A stretch of 64,000 nt of DNA from Bacteroidia bacterium (GCA_016787895.1 JAEUTN010000003.1:16478-80477), one strand, 5' to 3'; shown: positions 1 to 10,037, counted from the stretch's first letter. Notes: generated by a model not told the origin, from the letters alone. Numbers and translations: made by a program.

Positions 1-2463
1 GTGTCGAGGGCCTTGCCCGATGTGAGAGACGGATTAAAGCCGGTGCACCGCAGGGTGTTATACGGTATGCTGGACCTTGGCGTGTTGCACAACCGTCCGT
101 ATAAAAAATCAGCCCGTATCGTAGGGGAGGTATTGGGTAAGTACCACCCGCATGGTGATGCCTCCGTATACGATACTATGGTGAGGATGGCTCAGGACTG
201 GAGTCTGCGTTACATGCTGGTTGACGGGCAGGGTAACTTTGGTTCGGTGGATGGAGATCCTCCTGCAGCCATGCGTTACACCGAAGTGCGTTTCAGAAAA
301 ATTGCCGAAGAAATGCTGGCGGATATTGAAAAAGATACAGTTGATTTCCGTCCCAATTTCGACGACTCTTTAACTGAACCTTCTGTATTACCGACCCGCA
401 TCCCTAACTTATTAATGAACGGCGCTTCGGGCATTGCTGTGGGTATGGCCACCAACATGGCACCGCACAACCTGCGCGAGTGTATTGATGCCATTGTGGC
501 TTATATTGACAACCGTGAGATTGATGTGGCCGGGTTGATGCAACACATTAAAGCCCCTGATTTTCCAACCGGAGGAACCATTTACGGTTATGAAGGTGTG
601 AAAGAAGCCTTCCACACCGGGCGGGGACGCGTGGTGCTGAGAGGCAAAGCCAACATTGAAACGGTTGGTGACCGTGAGCGCATTGTTGTGACTGAAATCC
701 CTTACCAGATCAACAAGGCCGAAATGATTAAACGCCAATGGGAGCTTTGCAACGAAAAGAAAATTGAAGGTATCACAGAAATCCGCGATGAGAGTAACCG
801 TGAGGGTATGCGTGTGGTGTACGAACTCAGAAGAGATGCCATTTCCAATGTTGTATTAAACAATTTGTACAAATACTCCGCTTTACAAACTTCATTTTCA
901 ATCAATAACGTAGTGTTGGTGAAAGGGCGTCCGCAAACGCTTAACCTCAAGGACATGATCCACCATTTTGTGGAGCACCGTCACGATGTGGTAGTTCGCC
1001 GTACCAAGTTTGAATTGGCACAGGCTGAAAAACGCGCACACATTCTCGAAGGCTTATTAATTGCTATCGATAATCTGGATGAAGTGATTCGCATCATCCG
1101 CGAAAGTGAGAGTCCGGATGTGGCCCGCGATGAATTGATGGGCAAGTTCACGCTTTCTGAAATTCAAGCCAGGGCGATTCTCGATATGCGTTTGAGAACC
1201 CTTACCGGACTTGAACGTGATAAGATTAAAGCGGAATACGAAGAATTGATGAAAACCATCAACCATTTAAAAGAAGTATTAAGCAACGAGGTGCTTCGTT
1301 ACAAAATTATCCGTGATGAATTGGTGGATGTGCGCGAGCGGTATGGCGATGAACGCAGAACCGATATTGTGTACGCCGGTGATGACTTGAGAATGGAAGA
1401 CATTATTGCCGATGAATCGGTGGTGATTACCATTTCTCACATGGGTTACATGAAACGCACCAACCTGGCAGAGTACCGCGCTCAAAACAGGGGAGGAAAA
1501 GGAAGTAAGGGCACTGCTACCCGCGATGAGGATTTTGTGGAACACATGTTTATTGCCTCTACCCACAACTACATATTGTTGTTTACTGAAAAAGGACAGG
1601 TGTATTGGATTCGTGCTTACGAAGTGCCTGAAGGTAACAAAACCAGCAAGGGCCGTGCGATTCAGAATTTGATCAGCATTGCCCCGGATGATAAGGTGAA
1701 GGCATTCATTAATATTACCGACCTGAATGATGAAGAATACATCAAAAACAACTACATCATTTTGTGTACAAAAGATGGCATTATCAAAAAAACCTCGGTA
1801 GAAGCTTATTCCCGTCCGCGCGCCAGTGGCATCAACGCCATCAGCATTCGCGAAGGGGATGTGTTGTTAGAGGCCGCTTTAACCGATGGCAGCAACGAAA
1901 TTATGCTGGCCACGCGTTTAGGCAAGGTGTGCCGTTTCAACGAAACCAAAGTACGTCCAATGGGTCGTAACGCCAGTGGAGTAATTGGTATTGATCTGGA
2001 TGATGAGGAAGGCAGCAATAACGAAGTGGTGGGTATGATTTGCATTGCCGACAAAGCTTCGAATGTGTTGGTGGTTTCAGAAAAAGGCTATGGCAAACGT
2101 TCAGAACTTGAGGAATACAGGGTCACCAACCGCGGTGGCAAAGGGGTTAAAACCATTAATGTAACCGATAAAACCGGTCACCTGGTAGCCATTAAAGCCG
2201 TTACCGATGAAAACGATTTGATGATCATCACTAAAAATGGGATTACCATTCGTATGAACGTGTCTGACCTCAGAGTAATGGGCAGGGCCACACAAGGGGT
2301 TCGTCTTATCAACATTCAGGATAACGACGACATTGCGGCTGTAACCAAGGTGGATCATGAAGATGAGGAGGAAGTGAGCAATGGTGAAAACGGAGGAGAA
2401 ACGCCTTCGGAGAATGGAGAGAGCAGTGAAACCACTACTACACCAACGGAGGATAATCCATAA
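1..2463 (+). CDS. gyrA: DNA gyrase subunit A, 5'-truncated by window edge
   Basis: Gyrase A breaks and rejoins DNA during ATP-driven negative supercoiling, as an A2B2 complex with GyrB. The window opens inside the gene: the first codons read (V)[10 protein letters not shown], which in the family follows about 29 further residues, so the GTG at base 1 is an internal Val and not the start. The catalytic Tyr is Y93 of this fragment (AAMRYTE; E. coli Tyr122), in the GQGNFGS context. The quinolone-resistance region reads [10 protein letters not shown], with Ala at the position of E. coli Ser83 and Asp at Asp87. GyrA-box-like NRGGKG motifs occur in the C-terminal pinwheel, for example AQNRGGKG and VTNRGGKG. 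The last 35 or so residues are an acidic, Glu/Asn/Thr-rich tail. No hairpin terminator is visible before the next gene. Confidence 0.97.
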   Translation: MSRALPDVRDGLKPVHRRVLYGMLDLGVLHNRPYKKSARIVGEVLGKYHPHGDASVYDTMVRMAQDWSLRYMLVDGQGNFGSVDGDPPAAMRYTEVRFRKIAEEMLADIEKDTVDFRPNFDDSLTEPSVLPTRIPNLLMNGASGIAVGMATNMAPHNLRECIDAIVAYIDNREIDVAGLMQHIKAPDFPTGGTIYGYEGVKEAFHTGRGRVVLRGKANIETVGDRERIVVTEIPYQINKAEMIKRQWELCNEKKIEGITEIRDESNREGMRVVYELRRDAISNVVLNNLYKYSALQTSFSINNVVLVKGRPQTLNLKDMIHHFVEHRHDVVVRRTKFELAQAEKRAHILEGLLIAIDNLDEVIRIIRESESPDVARDELMGKFTLSEIQARAILDMRLRTLTGLERDKIKAEYEELMKTINHLKEVLSNEVLRYKIIRDELVDVRERYGDERRTDIVYAGDDLRMEDIIADESVVITISHMGYMKRTNLAEYRAQNRGGKGSKGTATRDEDFVEHMFIASTHNYILLFTEKGQVYWIRAYEVPEGNKTSKGRAIQNLISIAPDDKVKAFINITDLNDEEYIKNNYIILCTKDGIIKKTSVEAYSRPRASGINAISIREGDVLLEAALTDGSNEIMLATRLGKVCRFNETKVRPMGRNASGVIGIDLDDEEGSNNEVVGMICIADKASNVLVVSEKGYGKRSELEEYRVTNRGGKGVKTINVTDKTGHLVAIKAVTDENDLMIITKNGITIRMNVSDLRVMGRATQGVRLINIQDNDDIAAVTKVDHEDEEEVSNGENGGETPSENGESSETTTTPTEDNP

Positions 2464-2469
2464 TAACGG

Positions 2470-2501
2470 TTGACCTGCTTAGAGATAAACGATTAATTTT
2501 A
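2470..2501 (+). promoter_or_regulatory. Candidate promoter for the M16 peptidase gene
   Basis: TTG at 2470-2472, a 21-base spacer, then TAATTTTA at 2494-2501 (one mismatch to TAnnTTTG), ending 13 bases before the ATG at 2515. It matches the spacing of stronger promoters elsewhere in this window. Confidence 0.35.
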
Positions 2502-2514
2502 CAAAAAAAACAAG

Positions 2515-5391
2515 ATGAAAAAACTACTCCTCAGCGCTTTAAGCTTAATGCTTGGTTTAGGCGCCTACGCTCAAGCCACCTTGATCGAAAAAGTGCAAGC
2601 CCAGGCCGATAAGGTGGTGATTCCATACGAAAGATGGAAATTACCCAATGGCTTAACCATACTCCTGCATGAGGACCATTCCGATCCTATTGTTAACGTA
2701 ATGGTGACTTATAAAGTAGGTTCGAACCGCGAAAGTTTGGGAAAATCGGGCTTTGCTCATTTTTTTGAACACATGATGTTCCAGGGTTCCAAGCACGTGG
2801 GGGATGAGGAGCATTTTAAAATGGTATCGGCTGCCGGTGGAAACATGAACGGTTTTACGGAACGCGACAGGACCGTGTATTTTGAAACCCTGCCTTCCAA
2901 TTATCTGGAAATGGGTTTGTGGCTGGAAGCGGATCGTATGGGATTTTTACTGGATTCCTTAACCACCAAAAAATTCGAAAACCAGCGCGATGCCGTAAAA
3001 AATGAAAAGTCGCAAAACGTAGAAAATCAACCTTACGCTATGGCTTACGTTGAGGAAATCAACAAGGCACTTTATCCGGCAGGTCACCCTTACAGCTGGC
3101 CGGTGATAGGGTATGTGGACGATCTGAACCGCGCGAATCTGGAAGACGTGAAAAATTTCTTCCTGCGCTGGTATGGTCCAAACAACGCCATATTAACCAT
3201 TTCAGGAGATTTTAAACCTGAAGATGCCTTAAAGATGATTGAAAAATATTTTGGAGACATTAAACCATGTCCTGAAGTAAAAAAATTAAGAACCCCACCG
3301 GTAATCATCCCTAGCGATAAGTACACGGCTTACAACGATAAAACCTATTTTCCTCTGAACCTACGGGTGTATCCTACTGTTCCGCAATACCACAGAGATG
3401 AAGCAGCCCTTGACCTCCTGGGATTGATGATGGGAAACGGTAACAATTCTGTTTTTTATAAAAACTTTGTAAAAACCAAGGAAGCTGTGCAGGCCAATGC
3501 CTACCACAATTCCGATGAGTTAAGCGGGGAGTTTACCATTCAGGTTTTTGCTTATCCACCTGACATCGCAAGTCCTTCAGAAGCATACGCGGCTTACGAA
3601 AAAATGTTGACCGACGTTGACACCAAAGTAAAGGCCTCTATTGATGAATTTGCCGGCAGCGGAATAACCGACGAGGCTTTGTTAAGAGCCAAAAGCCAGG
3701 TAGAATCCTATGCTTTGGGTGAATTGACTACTGTATTTGCAAAAGGCGCTGCCGTATCTGAATGGGAGCGTTTGCTTGGAAAATCGTCGAGCGTGTCTGA
3801 GGAAATTGAGCGTTACAACCGTGTGACCAAAGAAGACATTACCCGTGTGTTTAATAAATACATCAAAGGCACAGGAGCAGCTGTACTCAATACTTATCCT
3901 ATTACAAATCCTAAGGATTCTGTGAAGAGTGTGAATCCTTATGCCGGAGCAACATTTCCTGCCAATCCTGAGTACGCCAATTTAAAATATACTCCCAATG
4001 CCGATAAATTCGACCGATCAGCCCGTCCGAAACCGGGTGAAGCCAAACAGGTGCAGGTTCCTGAATATTATTCTACGGCACTGCCAAATGGTTTAAAGAT
4101 GCTGGGTACCCGTTACAACGAAGCCCCAATTGTTACTTTGGTACTTGAAATGGAAGGTGGAAGCCTGGTACTTGGTCCTGATAAACTTAAAAAACTGGGT
4201 GTAGCCGAACTTACCGCTTACATGATGAATGAAGGCACTAAAAACTACAGCACTGAACAAATTTCTGCTGAACTCGAAAAGCTGGGAAGTTCCATTGATT
4301 TCAGCGCCTCTAAAACCTCCACCAGCATACGGGTGCAATGTTTACGTAAAAACCTTGACGCTACACTTAAACTTCTTGAAGAAAAACTGCTTAACCCCGG
4401 CTTTAAAGAGGAAGACTTTAAGCTCGCTAAAAAACAATACAAGGGAAGCATTAAGGACGAAGAGACCAGTGCCAACACCATGGCCAATAAACTCTTCAAT
4501 TTCTCCATTTATGGCAATTCGGTTTTAGGATTGGAGCCTTCCATGAAATCGGTTGACAATATTGAATTGAGCGATATTAAAGAGTACTACAACAATTATT
4601 ATTCTCCTTCAGTGTGCAACGTGGTAGTGGTAGGAGATGTTTCAGAAGCGGAACTGCTGGCAAAAGTGGAATTTCTGAAGAAATGGCCTGCCAAGGAAGT
4701 TAAACTTCAACCTATTCCTGAACCACTTCCGGTTACAGAACCTAAGTTTTTTATTTACAATAAATCCTTTGCACCATCGTCCGTTATACAAATGGGCTAT
4801 GCATCCATTAAATTCGACGCAACAGGAGATTATTACAAAAACCGCATCGCTAATTTTGTGTTTGGCGGCAACTTCAACAGCCGTTTGAACCTTAACCTTC
4901 GTGAAGACAAGGGCTATACCTATGGCATCCGTTCTTCCTTTTATGGGGATAAATACAGCGGTAGTTTTGAAATCAGCTCTTCAGTGAAACGCAAAGCTAC
5001 AGCGGCTTCCCTTTATGAGATCATGAAGGAGTTCAAACGTTACGAAACAGAAGGAATTAACGATGCCGAACTGGCTTTTACCAAAAACTCCCTGTTAAAC
5101 CAGGAAGCCTTAAGGTACGAATCTCCTTTTCAGAAAGCCGGATTCCTGAGCACTATTGTAAGATATAACCTCGAAAAAAACTACACCGCTCAACAAAATG
5201 AAATCCTGAAAAACATTACCAAGGATGAAGTGAACCAGCAGGTGAAAAAATATTTCGACTCCAATAAAATTACCACTCTGGTGGTAGGCGATAAGTTTAT
5301 GATTGACGCGCAGCTTGAAAAAGCAGCCAAGGATGAGAAAACCAAGGATGTATTAAATAAGGTTAAATTGAAAAAGATCGCTCTGGACTAA
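2515..5391 (+). CDS. Exported M16-family (pitrilysin-like) zinc metallopeptidase, two-unit form
   Basis: A 958-residue protein with a Sec signal peptide (residues 1-20, ending GAYAQ), so it acts in the periplasm or at the envelope. The N-terminal half carries the inverted zinc motif HFFEH (H82, E85, H86), with E164 as the likely third ligand. The second half (from about residue 510, beginning STALPNGLKML) repeats the M16 fold without the zinc motif, as expected for the non-catalytic partner domain. The RxxxY-type motif characteristic of such halves appears near the end as REDKGYTYG. Substrates cannot be read from sequence; family members degrade oligopeptides. It stands alone between gyrA and a terminator-flanked TPR pair. 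Confidence 0.93.
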   Translation: MKKLLLSALSLMLGLGAYAQATLIEKVQAQADKVVIPYERWKLPNGLTILLHEDHSDPIVNVMVTYKVGSNRESLGKSGFAHFFEHMMFQGSKHVGDEEHFKMVSAAGGNMNGFTERDRTVYFETLPSNYLEMGLWLEADRMGFLLDSLTTKKFENQRDAVKNEKSQNVENQPYAMAYVEEINKALYPAGHPYSWPVIGYVDDLNRANLEDVKNFFLRWYGPNNAILTISGDFKPEDALKMIEKYFGDIKPCPEVKKLRTPPVIIPSDKYTAYNDKTYFPLNLRVYPTVPQYHRDEAALDLLGLMMGNGNNSVFYKNFVKTKEAVQANAYHNSDELSGEFTIQVFAYPPDIASPSEAYAAYEKMLTDVDTKVKASIDEFAGSGITDEALLRAKSQVESYALGELTTVFAKGAAVSEWERLLGKSSSVSEEIERYNRVTKEDITRVFNKYIKGTGAAVLNTYPITNPKDSVKSVNPYAGATFPANPEYANLKYTPNADKFDRSARPKPGEAKQVQVPEYYSTALPNGLKMLGTRYNEAPIVTLVLEMEGGSLVLGPDKLKKLGVAELTAYMMNEGTKNYSTEQISAELEKLGSSIDFSASKTSTSIRVQCLRKNLDATLKLLEEKLLNPGFKEEDFKLAKKQYKGSIKDEETSANTMANKLFNFSIYGNSVLGLEPSMKSVDNIELSDIKEYYNNYYSPSVCNVVVVGDVSEAELLAKVEFLKKWPAKEVKLQPIPEPLPVTEPKFFIYNKSFAPSSVIQMGYASIKFDATGDYYKNRIANFVFGGNFNSRLNLNLREDKGYTYGIRSSFYGDKYSGSFEISSSVKRKATAASLYEIMKEFKRYETEGINDAELAFTKNSLLNQEALRYESPFQKAGFLSTIVRYNLEKNYTAQQNEILKNITKDEVNQQVKKYFDSNKITTLVVGDKFMIDAQLEKAAKDEKTKDVLNKVKLKKIALD

Positions 5392-5450
5392 AACCTTTAT
5401 TCTCATCTTTGTAAGAGAAGATGAGTCGCTATTAATTCTAAATACTTTTA

Positions 5451-5482
5451 AACCACTAAGACCTGTTCTTAGTGGTTTTTTT
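5451..5482 (+). terminator. Rho-independent terminator after the M16 gene
   Basis: Perfect 11-bp stem AACCACTAAGA / TCTTAGTGGTT, loop CCTGT, followed by a T run to 5482. Confidence 0.9.
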
Positions 5483-5489
5483 ATATTCG
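5482..5489 (+). promoter_or_regulatory. Possible -7 element upstream of the TPR gene pair
   Basis: TATATTCG, one mismatch to TAnnTTTG, 19 bases before the ATG at 5509. The same TAnnTTCG variant appears before the genes starting at 32327 (-) and 50653 (+). No clear -33 TTG is at the usual distance, and the site abuts the terminator. Confidence 0.3.
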
Positions 5490-5508
5490 TAACATCAAAA
5501 AATCAACT

Positions 5509-6681
5509 ATGAAAAAAGTAAGCCTTCTGATCCTTTTAAGCATTTCTTTGGGTGCATTCGCCCAGAATTTTCAGGTTCAGAACATGATCAATTACCTCCG
5601 TAACAAAGAATATGACAAAGCGAAAGCGGCAGCGGATGCCGCGGCTGTTCACGAATCAACCATGAAAAGTTCAAAAATGTGGATGAACCGGGGAATGGTA
5701 TACAAGGCCATTTTTTCCGACACTTCCGCAAAAGTGCGCGCCGTGGATAATGAAGCCGAAGAAAAAGCGGCCGATGCTTACATCAATTGCCTGCGCTATG
5801 ATAAAGAAAATATTTACAAGGAAGAAGACAACGTTAAAGCAGGTTTGGTAGCCTCCTGCGGGGCCCTTAAAAACAAATGCCAGAATTTTTATAAACCCAA
5901 CAAAAACTGGGATGCGGCCCTCAATGGATACACCATTTTGGAAGGCGCTTTGCCATACGATTACACACAGGGCTTAAAGCGTAAAAACATCACCAAGGAG
6001 TACCTTCTTTTTGATAAGTACGATGTGTATTACCGTTCGGGCAACCAGGCCAAAGCACGGGAATTTGCCGATATCCTGATCGGTATGAATTACCGCGAAC
6101 CCAGGATTTACGTGGACATGATGAACATGGCGCTTCAAAACAAAGACACCGCAACTGCCCTGGCGTATATTGAAAAAGGGAAGGTGATGTTTGAGGACAA
6201 CATGACACTCATCGGCACTGAAATAGATATTTATATTGCTCAGAAAAAAACCGATGTTCTGATTGCAAAACTCAACGCAGCCATTGAAATCTCTCCCGAT
6301 AATGAGAATCTTCACGCTGTATTGGGACAGCTGTATTATAAAACCGGAAAAACCGCTGAAGCGGAAAAGGAATTCTTAAAAGCCCTGGAATTAAAACCTG
6401 AATTTGAAGCCATCAATTACAATTTGGGTGCTTTGTATTTTAATCAGGCGGCTGAGTATAACAAAAAACTCAACGACTTGCCTCCTAACCAAACCAGCAA
6501 AGCCAAGGAATACGAAGAAAAGGTAAAAGAGTATTTTAACAAAGCCATCCCTTATCTCGAAAAGGCCTATGATGCCAACCAGAATGAGAAGGCGTATTCG
6601 CAGCGTCTTTACCAGGCTTATATGCGATTGGGTGAAGTTGAAAAAGCTAAAAAGTATAAACCAACACCAAGCAAACAATAA
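5509..6681 (+). CDS. Exported TPR-repeat protein
   Basis: A 390-residue protein with a signal peptide (residues 1-18, SLGAFAQ). Helical repeats follow; the clearest TPR units lie at about residues 260-310 (motif A-V-L-G-Q-L-Y-Y-K-T-G-K-T-A-E-A) and towards the C-terminus. TPRs are protein-binding scaffolds. Nothing catalytic is visible. The following gene is a paralogue starting 6 bases after this stop, so the two are probably cotranscribed and may form a complex. Specific function is unknown. Confidence 0.85.
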   Translation: MKKVSLLILLSISLGAFAQNFQVQNMINYLRNKEYDKAKAAADAAAVHESTMKSSKMWMNRGMVYKAIFSDTSAKVRAVDNEAEEKAADAYINCLRYDKENIYKEEDNVKAGLVASCGALKNKCQNFYKPNKNWDAALNGYTILEGALPYDYTQGLKRKNITKEYLLFDKYDVYYRSGNQAKAREFADILIGMNYREPRIYVDMMNMALQNKDTATALAYIEKGKVMFEDNMTLIGTEIDIYIAQKKTDVLIAKLNAAIEISPDNENLHAVLGQLYYKTGKTAEAEKEFLKALELKPEFEAINYNLGALYFNQAAEYNKKLNDLPPNQTSKAKEYEEKVKEYFNKAIPYLEKAYDANQNEKAYSQRLYQAYMRLGEVEKAKKYKPTPSKQ

Positions 6682-6687
6682 TTGCTC

Positions 6688-8052
6688 ATGAAAAACTTAC
6701 GTTTTGCCCTTTTGTTTTTGGGTTTGAGTACCGCCCTGATGGCTCAGAAAAGTCAGGTACAATCGGCCTGGAGAGCTCTCAGCGATTATGAGGAATTGAG
6801 AAAGGAAAATCCCCAGAACCCGGAGATAAAATACCTTAACAAAGCCAAGGAAGCCATTGATAAAGCCCTGTTAAGCGAGGAAACAAAAAACCAAACCAAA
6901 ACCCACGCTTACAAACTTCGTATTTCCTACGCCATCTACCAATATAACCTGAATGAGGAAATCAAAAGACAGGAAGCGGCCGGTGTGCAGGATAAGCTGA
7001 AACGTTACAATCTGGCCTATGGCAAAACCAGCATAGTAGAATTCAACGAAGCCAATGCGGAACTAGGAATCATAAAAGACCTGGACCCTAAATTCATTGA
7101 AAAGATTCAGGTGTCTCTGGCTAAAAATGATGCCGCCAGTTTGGATGATGAGGAATTAAAGTTCGCCCTGGCTGTTCAGGAAATGAAACAGGAAGCTCCG
7201 AACATTGCCATTGGTAAATACGAAACCAAGGAATACGATCTTTCGGCAGAGTTTTTTTACCGGGCGGCTTTTATGAATTCGGTCTTGTATAAAGAACTGG
7301 ATACAGCCAATTTTTACAATGCCTGTGTGGCGGCTTCCAAATCGGGCAATGCCGACAAGGTAATCGAGTACAATAAAAAAATGCTGGATGCGAAGCTCGA
7401 CATGCCTTACAATTACAACTCAATAGCCAAAGCCCAGTTGTCGAAAGGAGACACAGCACAGGCCCTTCAGATTCTTAAAAAAGGCAGGACGGTTTTTCCA
7501 TCCGACGGAGAATTGCTTTCCGCTGAAACCGATATTTTTCTTGCCACCAACCGTCAGGAAGAAGCGCTTGCGAATTTAAAACTGGCGTTTGAGAGAGACC
7601 CTTCCAACGGCCTCTATTGTTTTATGATTGGTACAGCCTATGATAACCTTGCTAACCCTAAAGATAAAAGTACAGGTAAAGACCTGGCAAAACCCGCCAA
7701 TTTTGAGGACCTGTTTAAAAACGCTGAAACCTATTACCTTCAATCGATTGAGTTGAACGCGAAGGACAAGGAGTTTTTGTTCAATTCTAAGTTCAATCTT
7801 GGAGCTTTGTATAACAATTACGCCATTTATCTGGAGAACAAAAACATTGATAAGATTACGGATATGGCGAGATTGCAAAAGGAAAATTCGGAAAAGAGTC
7901 GTGTTTACTATAACAAAGCCATTCCTTACCTGGAGCAAGCGCTGAATTTGAAACCTGAGGACAAAGACACAATGAAGGCCCTGCGTCAGTTGTATTACAA
8001 AACCGACAATACAAAAATGGCCAAGGAAATGGACGATAGATTAAAAAAATAA
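6688..8052 (+). CDS. Exported TPR-repeat protein, paralogue of the upstream gene
   Basis: Start chosen at ATG 6688 (MKNLRFALLFLGLSTALMAQ, a clean signal peptide); an in-frame TTG at 6682 would only add two residues. About 454 residues. It resembles the preceding protein along its length: alpha-helical repeats, a shared C-terminal block around YYNKAIPYLEQA (compare YFNKAIPYLEKA upstream), then a final TPR. Charged, Lys/Glu-rich helices dominate. The gene pair ends in a strong terminator, so the two genes form a unit. Function unknown beyond a likely scaffold role in the periplasm or outer membrane. Confidence 0.85.
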   Translation: MKNLRFALLFLGLSTALMAQKSQVQSAWRALSDYEELRKENPQNPEIKYLNKAKEAIDKALLSEETKNQTKTHAYKLRISYAIYQYNLNEEIKRQEAAGVQDKLKRYNLAYGKTSIVEFNEANAELGIIKDLDPKFIEKIQVSLAKNDAASLDDEELKFALAVQEMKQEAPNIAIGKYETKEYDLSAEFFYRAAFMNSVLYKELDTANFYNACVAASKSGNADKVIEYNKKMLDAKLDMPYNYNSIAKAQLSKGDTAQALQILKKGRTVFPSDGELLSAETDIFLATNRQEEALANLKLAFERDPSNGLYCFMIGTAYDNLANPKDKSTGKDLAKPANFEDLFKNAETYYLQSIELNAKDKEFLFNSKFNLGALYNNYAIYLENKNIDKITDMARLQKENSEKSRVYYNKAIPYLEQALNLKPEDKDTMKALRQLYYKTDNTKMAKEMDDRLKK

Positions 8053-8071
8053 ATCACGGAAAATGAATATG

Positions 8072-8103
8072 AAAAGGAAGGGAATCACCCTTCCTTTTTT
8101 TTT
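8072..8103 (+). terminator. Rho-independent terminator after the TPR pair
   Basis: Stem AAAAGGAAGGG / CCCTTCCTTTT with loop AATCA, running into a T tract. Confidence 0.9.
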
Positions 8104-8161
8104 AACTCAAGGAATGCAGATCGTTCGCCGAATACTTGGCCTTCTAATGCATTAGTTGGGT

Positions 8162-9037
8162 TTAACTGAACAGAATGCTTCTCATGCTGATGGAGCCCAT
8201 ATCAATGGTTTCGGTGAGAAAATTCACCTCGTCTTTTTGATCTCTTAAACCAAGGGTGTACATCAGAGGTAAATAATGGTCGTTGGTAGGATGGGCCAGT
8301 TGAGCCAGGCGGGCGTTTTTTTGATAGTCAATGAGCGGCTGGGGGTCGTTTTTCAGCACCTGCTCTTTCACCAGGGTATCGAATTCAATGGCCCAGTCGA
8401 ATTTTTTAGTGGGCTCGTTCCAGCTCACCATACCAAGGTTGTGAACAATGTTACCACTCGAAAGAATCAAAACACCACGGTTTCTTAATGCCGAGAGTTC
8501 TTTCCCCAGTTTGTAGTGGTATTCAGGCGATTTACCATAATCAATGCTCATTTGAAACACCGGCACATTGGCTTTTGGGTAAAGGTGTTTTAAAACAGAC
8601 CAGGCCCCGTGGTCCAGTCCCCACTCTTTATCTTCCTTCACTTTTACCGACTTCACTTCCTGAATAACGGCGCGAGCCATTTCGGGTGATCCCGCTGCGG
8701 GGTATTGTACTTTGAACAATTCATCGGGAAAGCCTCCAAAATCATGTATCGTGCTCTGTTGAGCATTCACATTCACCGCAGTGCCATTGGTTAACCAGTG
8801 GGCTGAAATACACAAAATGGCTTTGGGCAGGGGAAGTTTTTTTCCGAGCTCTGCCCAGCTTCTGCTGTATACCGTGTCGGTAATGGCGTTCATGGGGTTA
8901 CCGTGCCCGATAAACAGGACCGGCATTCTTTCGCTGCCGCCAAATGTTTCAGTGATGCGTTCAAGGTCTTTCAATTGCATGGCTATAGCGGATAAAGGTA
9001 AAACACCTAGAGCAGTGAGAAAATCTTTGCGATTCAT
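8162..9037 (-). CDS. Class III extradiol dioxygenase, YgiD/4,5-DOPA dioxygenase-like
   Basis: 291 residues of the LigB superfamily that cleaves catechols next to the hydroxyls using a metal. Characteristic motifs: IGHGNPMNA with H45, CISAHW with H80, LDHGAWS with H143, then SSGNIVHNLG and AHPTNDHYLPL near the C-terminus; these histidines are the expected metal or substrate ligands. YgiD-type proteins usually start close to the GHG motif; here about 30 extra N-terminal residues (MNRKDFLTALGVLPLSAIAM) look like an export signal, possibly Tat-like with RK instead of RR. Physiological substrate unknown. It lies downstream of the GT9 gene across an 18-base gap that is largely occupied by a 20-bp palindrome. 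Confidence 0.85.
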   Translation of the reverse strand: MNRKDFLTALGVLPLSAIAMQLKDLERITETFGGSERMPVLFIGHGNPMNAITDTVYSRSWAELGKKLPLPKAILCISAHWLTNGTAVNVNAQQSTIHDFGGFPDELFKVQYPAAGSPEMARAVIQEVKSVKVKEDKEWGLDHGAWSVLKHLYPKANVPVFQMSIDYGKSPEYHYKLGKELSALRNRGVLILSSGNIVHNLGMVSWNEPTKKFDWAIEFDTLVKEQVLKNDPQPLIDYQKNARLAQLAHPTNDHYLPLMYTLGLRDQKDEVNFLTETIDMGSISMRSILFS

Positions 9038-9042
9038 ACCAC

Positions 9043-9062
9043 TAATTTAAGCGCTTAAATTA
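9043..9062. repeat. 20-bp perfect palindrome between GT9 and dioxygenase genes
   Basis: TAATTTAAGC followed by its exact reverse complement, with no central base. It covers the GT9 stop codon (minus-strand TAA at 9055-9057) and ends 5 bases before the dioxygenase ATG. It could be a DNA operator or an RNA hairpin hiding the ribosome entry site; there is no T run to make it a terminator. Confidence 0.75.
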
Positions 9063-10035
9063 CAGAATGGTTCAAATTGATGTGAAAGGCACAATTGAAA
9101 TGGGATTTTGGGCAGGCCTTGTGCCCGTGCAAACCGCAGGGTCTGCAATTCAAATCCTTTACTTCAATCACCTTTTGGTTGTCAGAAAGCGGGCCAAATC
9201 CAAAATCAGGAATGGTGGAAAGAAAAAAGGCTCTTACCGGCGCATTTTGACTGGAGGCCAGATGCAGAGGAGCGGAATCGTTCACGTAATTCATTTCGGC
9301 GTGTTTCATCAACAGGGCTGATTGCAGTAAGCTTAACTGACCACAAAGCTGTATTGTGTTTTTTCGTTTGGATTGTGAAATCAGGTCTTCGCAGAGTGAA
9401 GCATCGCCCGGCGCCCCCAGCAAATACACTTTTTTTTCTTCAGGAATGAGTTTTAGCAATTCAAGCCATTTTTCTTTTGGCAGTTGTTTGGTAAACCACA
9501 CCGAAGCCGGTGCCATACAAACAAATGGCGGTTGAAGCAAAGGGGCAATGCGTTCGGCATCTATTGAAGAGGGGTAGAGCCTGGGCAAATAAACCGTGTT
9601 ATCGCAAAAATCATTGACCAACTCATGGTAACGATGAATTTCGTGCAGGTGTTTCGCAAAACGGTGTTTTACCGTGGTGTTGAATAAAAAAGAAAAGGGA
9701 TTTTGTTTGAAGCCCGCGCTGTGTTTTGCTCCTGAAAAGGCGGTCAAAAAACCGGAGCTGGCATACCGGTGGCAATTGATCACACAATCGTATTTGTTTT
9801 TGCGGATGCGGAACAAAAGCGAAAACAGGTTCTTAAGTTTGTTTTCCTTTTTGTCCCAAACCAGGGTTTCTTTTAAATACGGATGGCGCTCATAAATGCC
9901 TTCATTGCCTTTTCTCACCAGTATAGAAATGGAAGCAGAGGGAAAGCTGGCGTGTAATTTTTCAAGGAGGCAGGAGGCCAGTATGGCGTCGCCAATAAAC
10001 GCGGTTTGTATTACAAGTATGTTCTGGTACCTCAA
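9055..10035 (-). CDS. Glycosyltransferase family 9 (ADP-heptose:LPS heptosyltransferase-like)
   Basis: 326 residues. The N-terminus (ILVIQTAFIGDAILASCLLEKL) is the standard GT9 start, and the C-terminal half carries APASVWFTKQLPKEKW and NDSAPLHLA, matching the heptosyltransferase donor-binding region. GT9 enzymes add heptose to the lipopolysaccharide inner core on the cytoplasmic face. A Cys/His-rich end (CRPCGLHGHKACP) is common in the family. The gene ends just before the dioxygenase and starts 2 bases after the miaE stop, so the three minus-strand genes are probably one transcript. Confidence 0.88.
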   Translation of the reverse strand: MRYQNILVIQTAFIGDAILASCLLEKLHASFPSASISILVRKGNEGIYERHPYLKETLVWDKKENKLKNLFSLLFRIRKNKYDCVINCHRYASSGFLTAFSGAKHSAGFKQNPFSFLFNTTVKHRFAKHLHEIHRYHELVNDFCDNTVYLPRLYPSSIDAERIAPLLQPPFVCMAPASVWFTKQLPKEKWLELLKLIPEEKKVYLLGAPGDASLCEDLISQSKRKNTIQLCGQLSLLQSALLMKHAEMNYVNDSAPLHLASSQNAPVRAFFLSTIPDFGFGPLSDNQKVIEVKDLNCRPCGLHGHKACPKSHFNCAFHINLNHSVI

Positions 10036-10037
10036 GC

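Noticed and set aside
1..3. GTG at base 1 as the gyrA start
   Set aside because: The family has about 29 residues before [10 protein letters not shown]; this is an internal Val at the window edge.
5402..5425. Short hairpin CTCATCTT/AAGATGAG after the M16 gene
   Set aside because: No T run, and a far stronger terminator follows at 5451; kept only as a minor structure.
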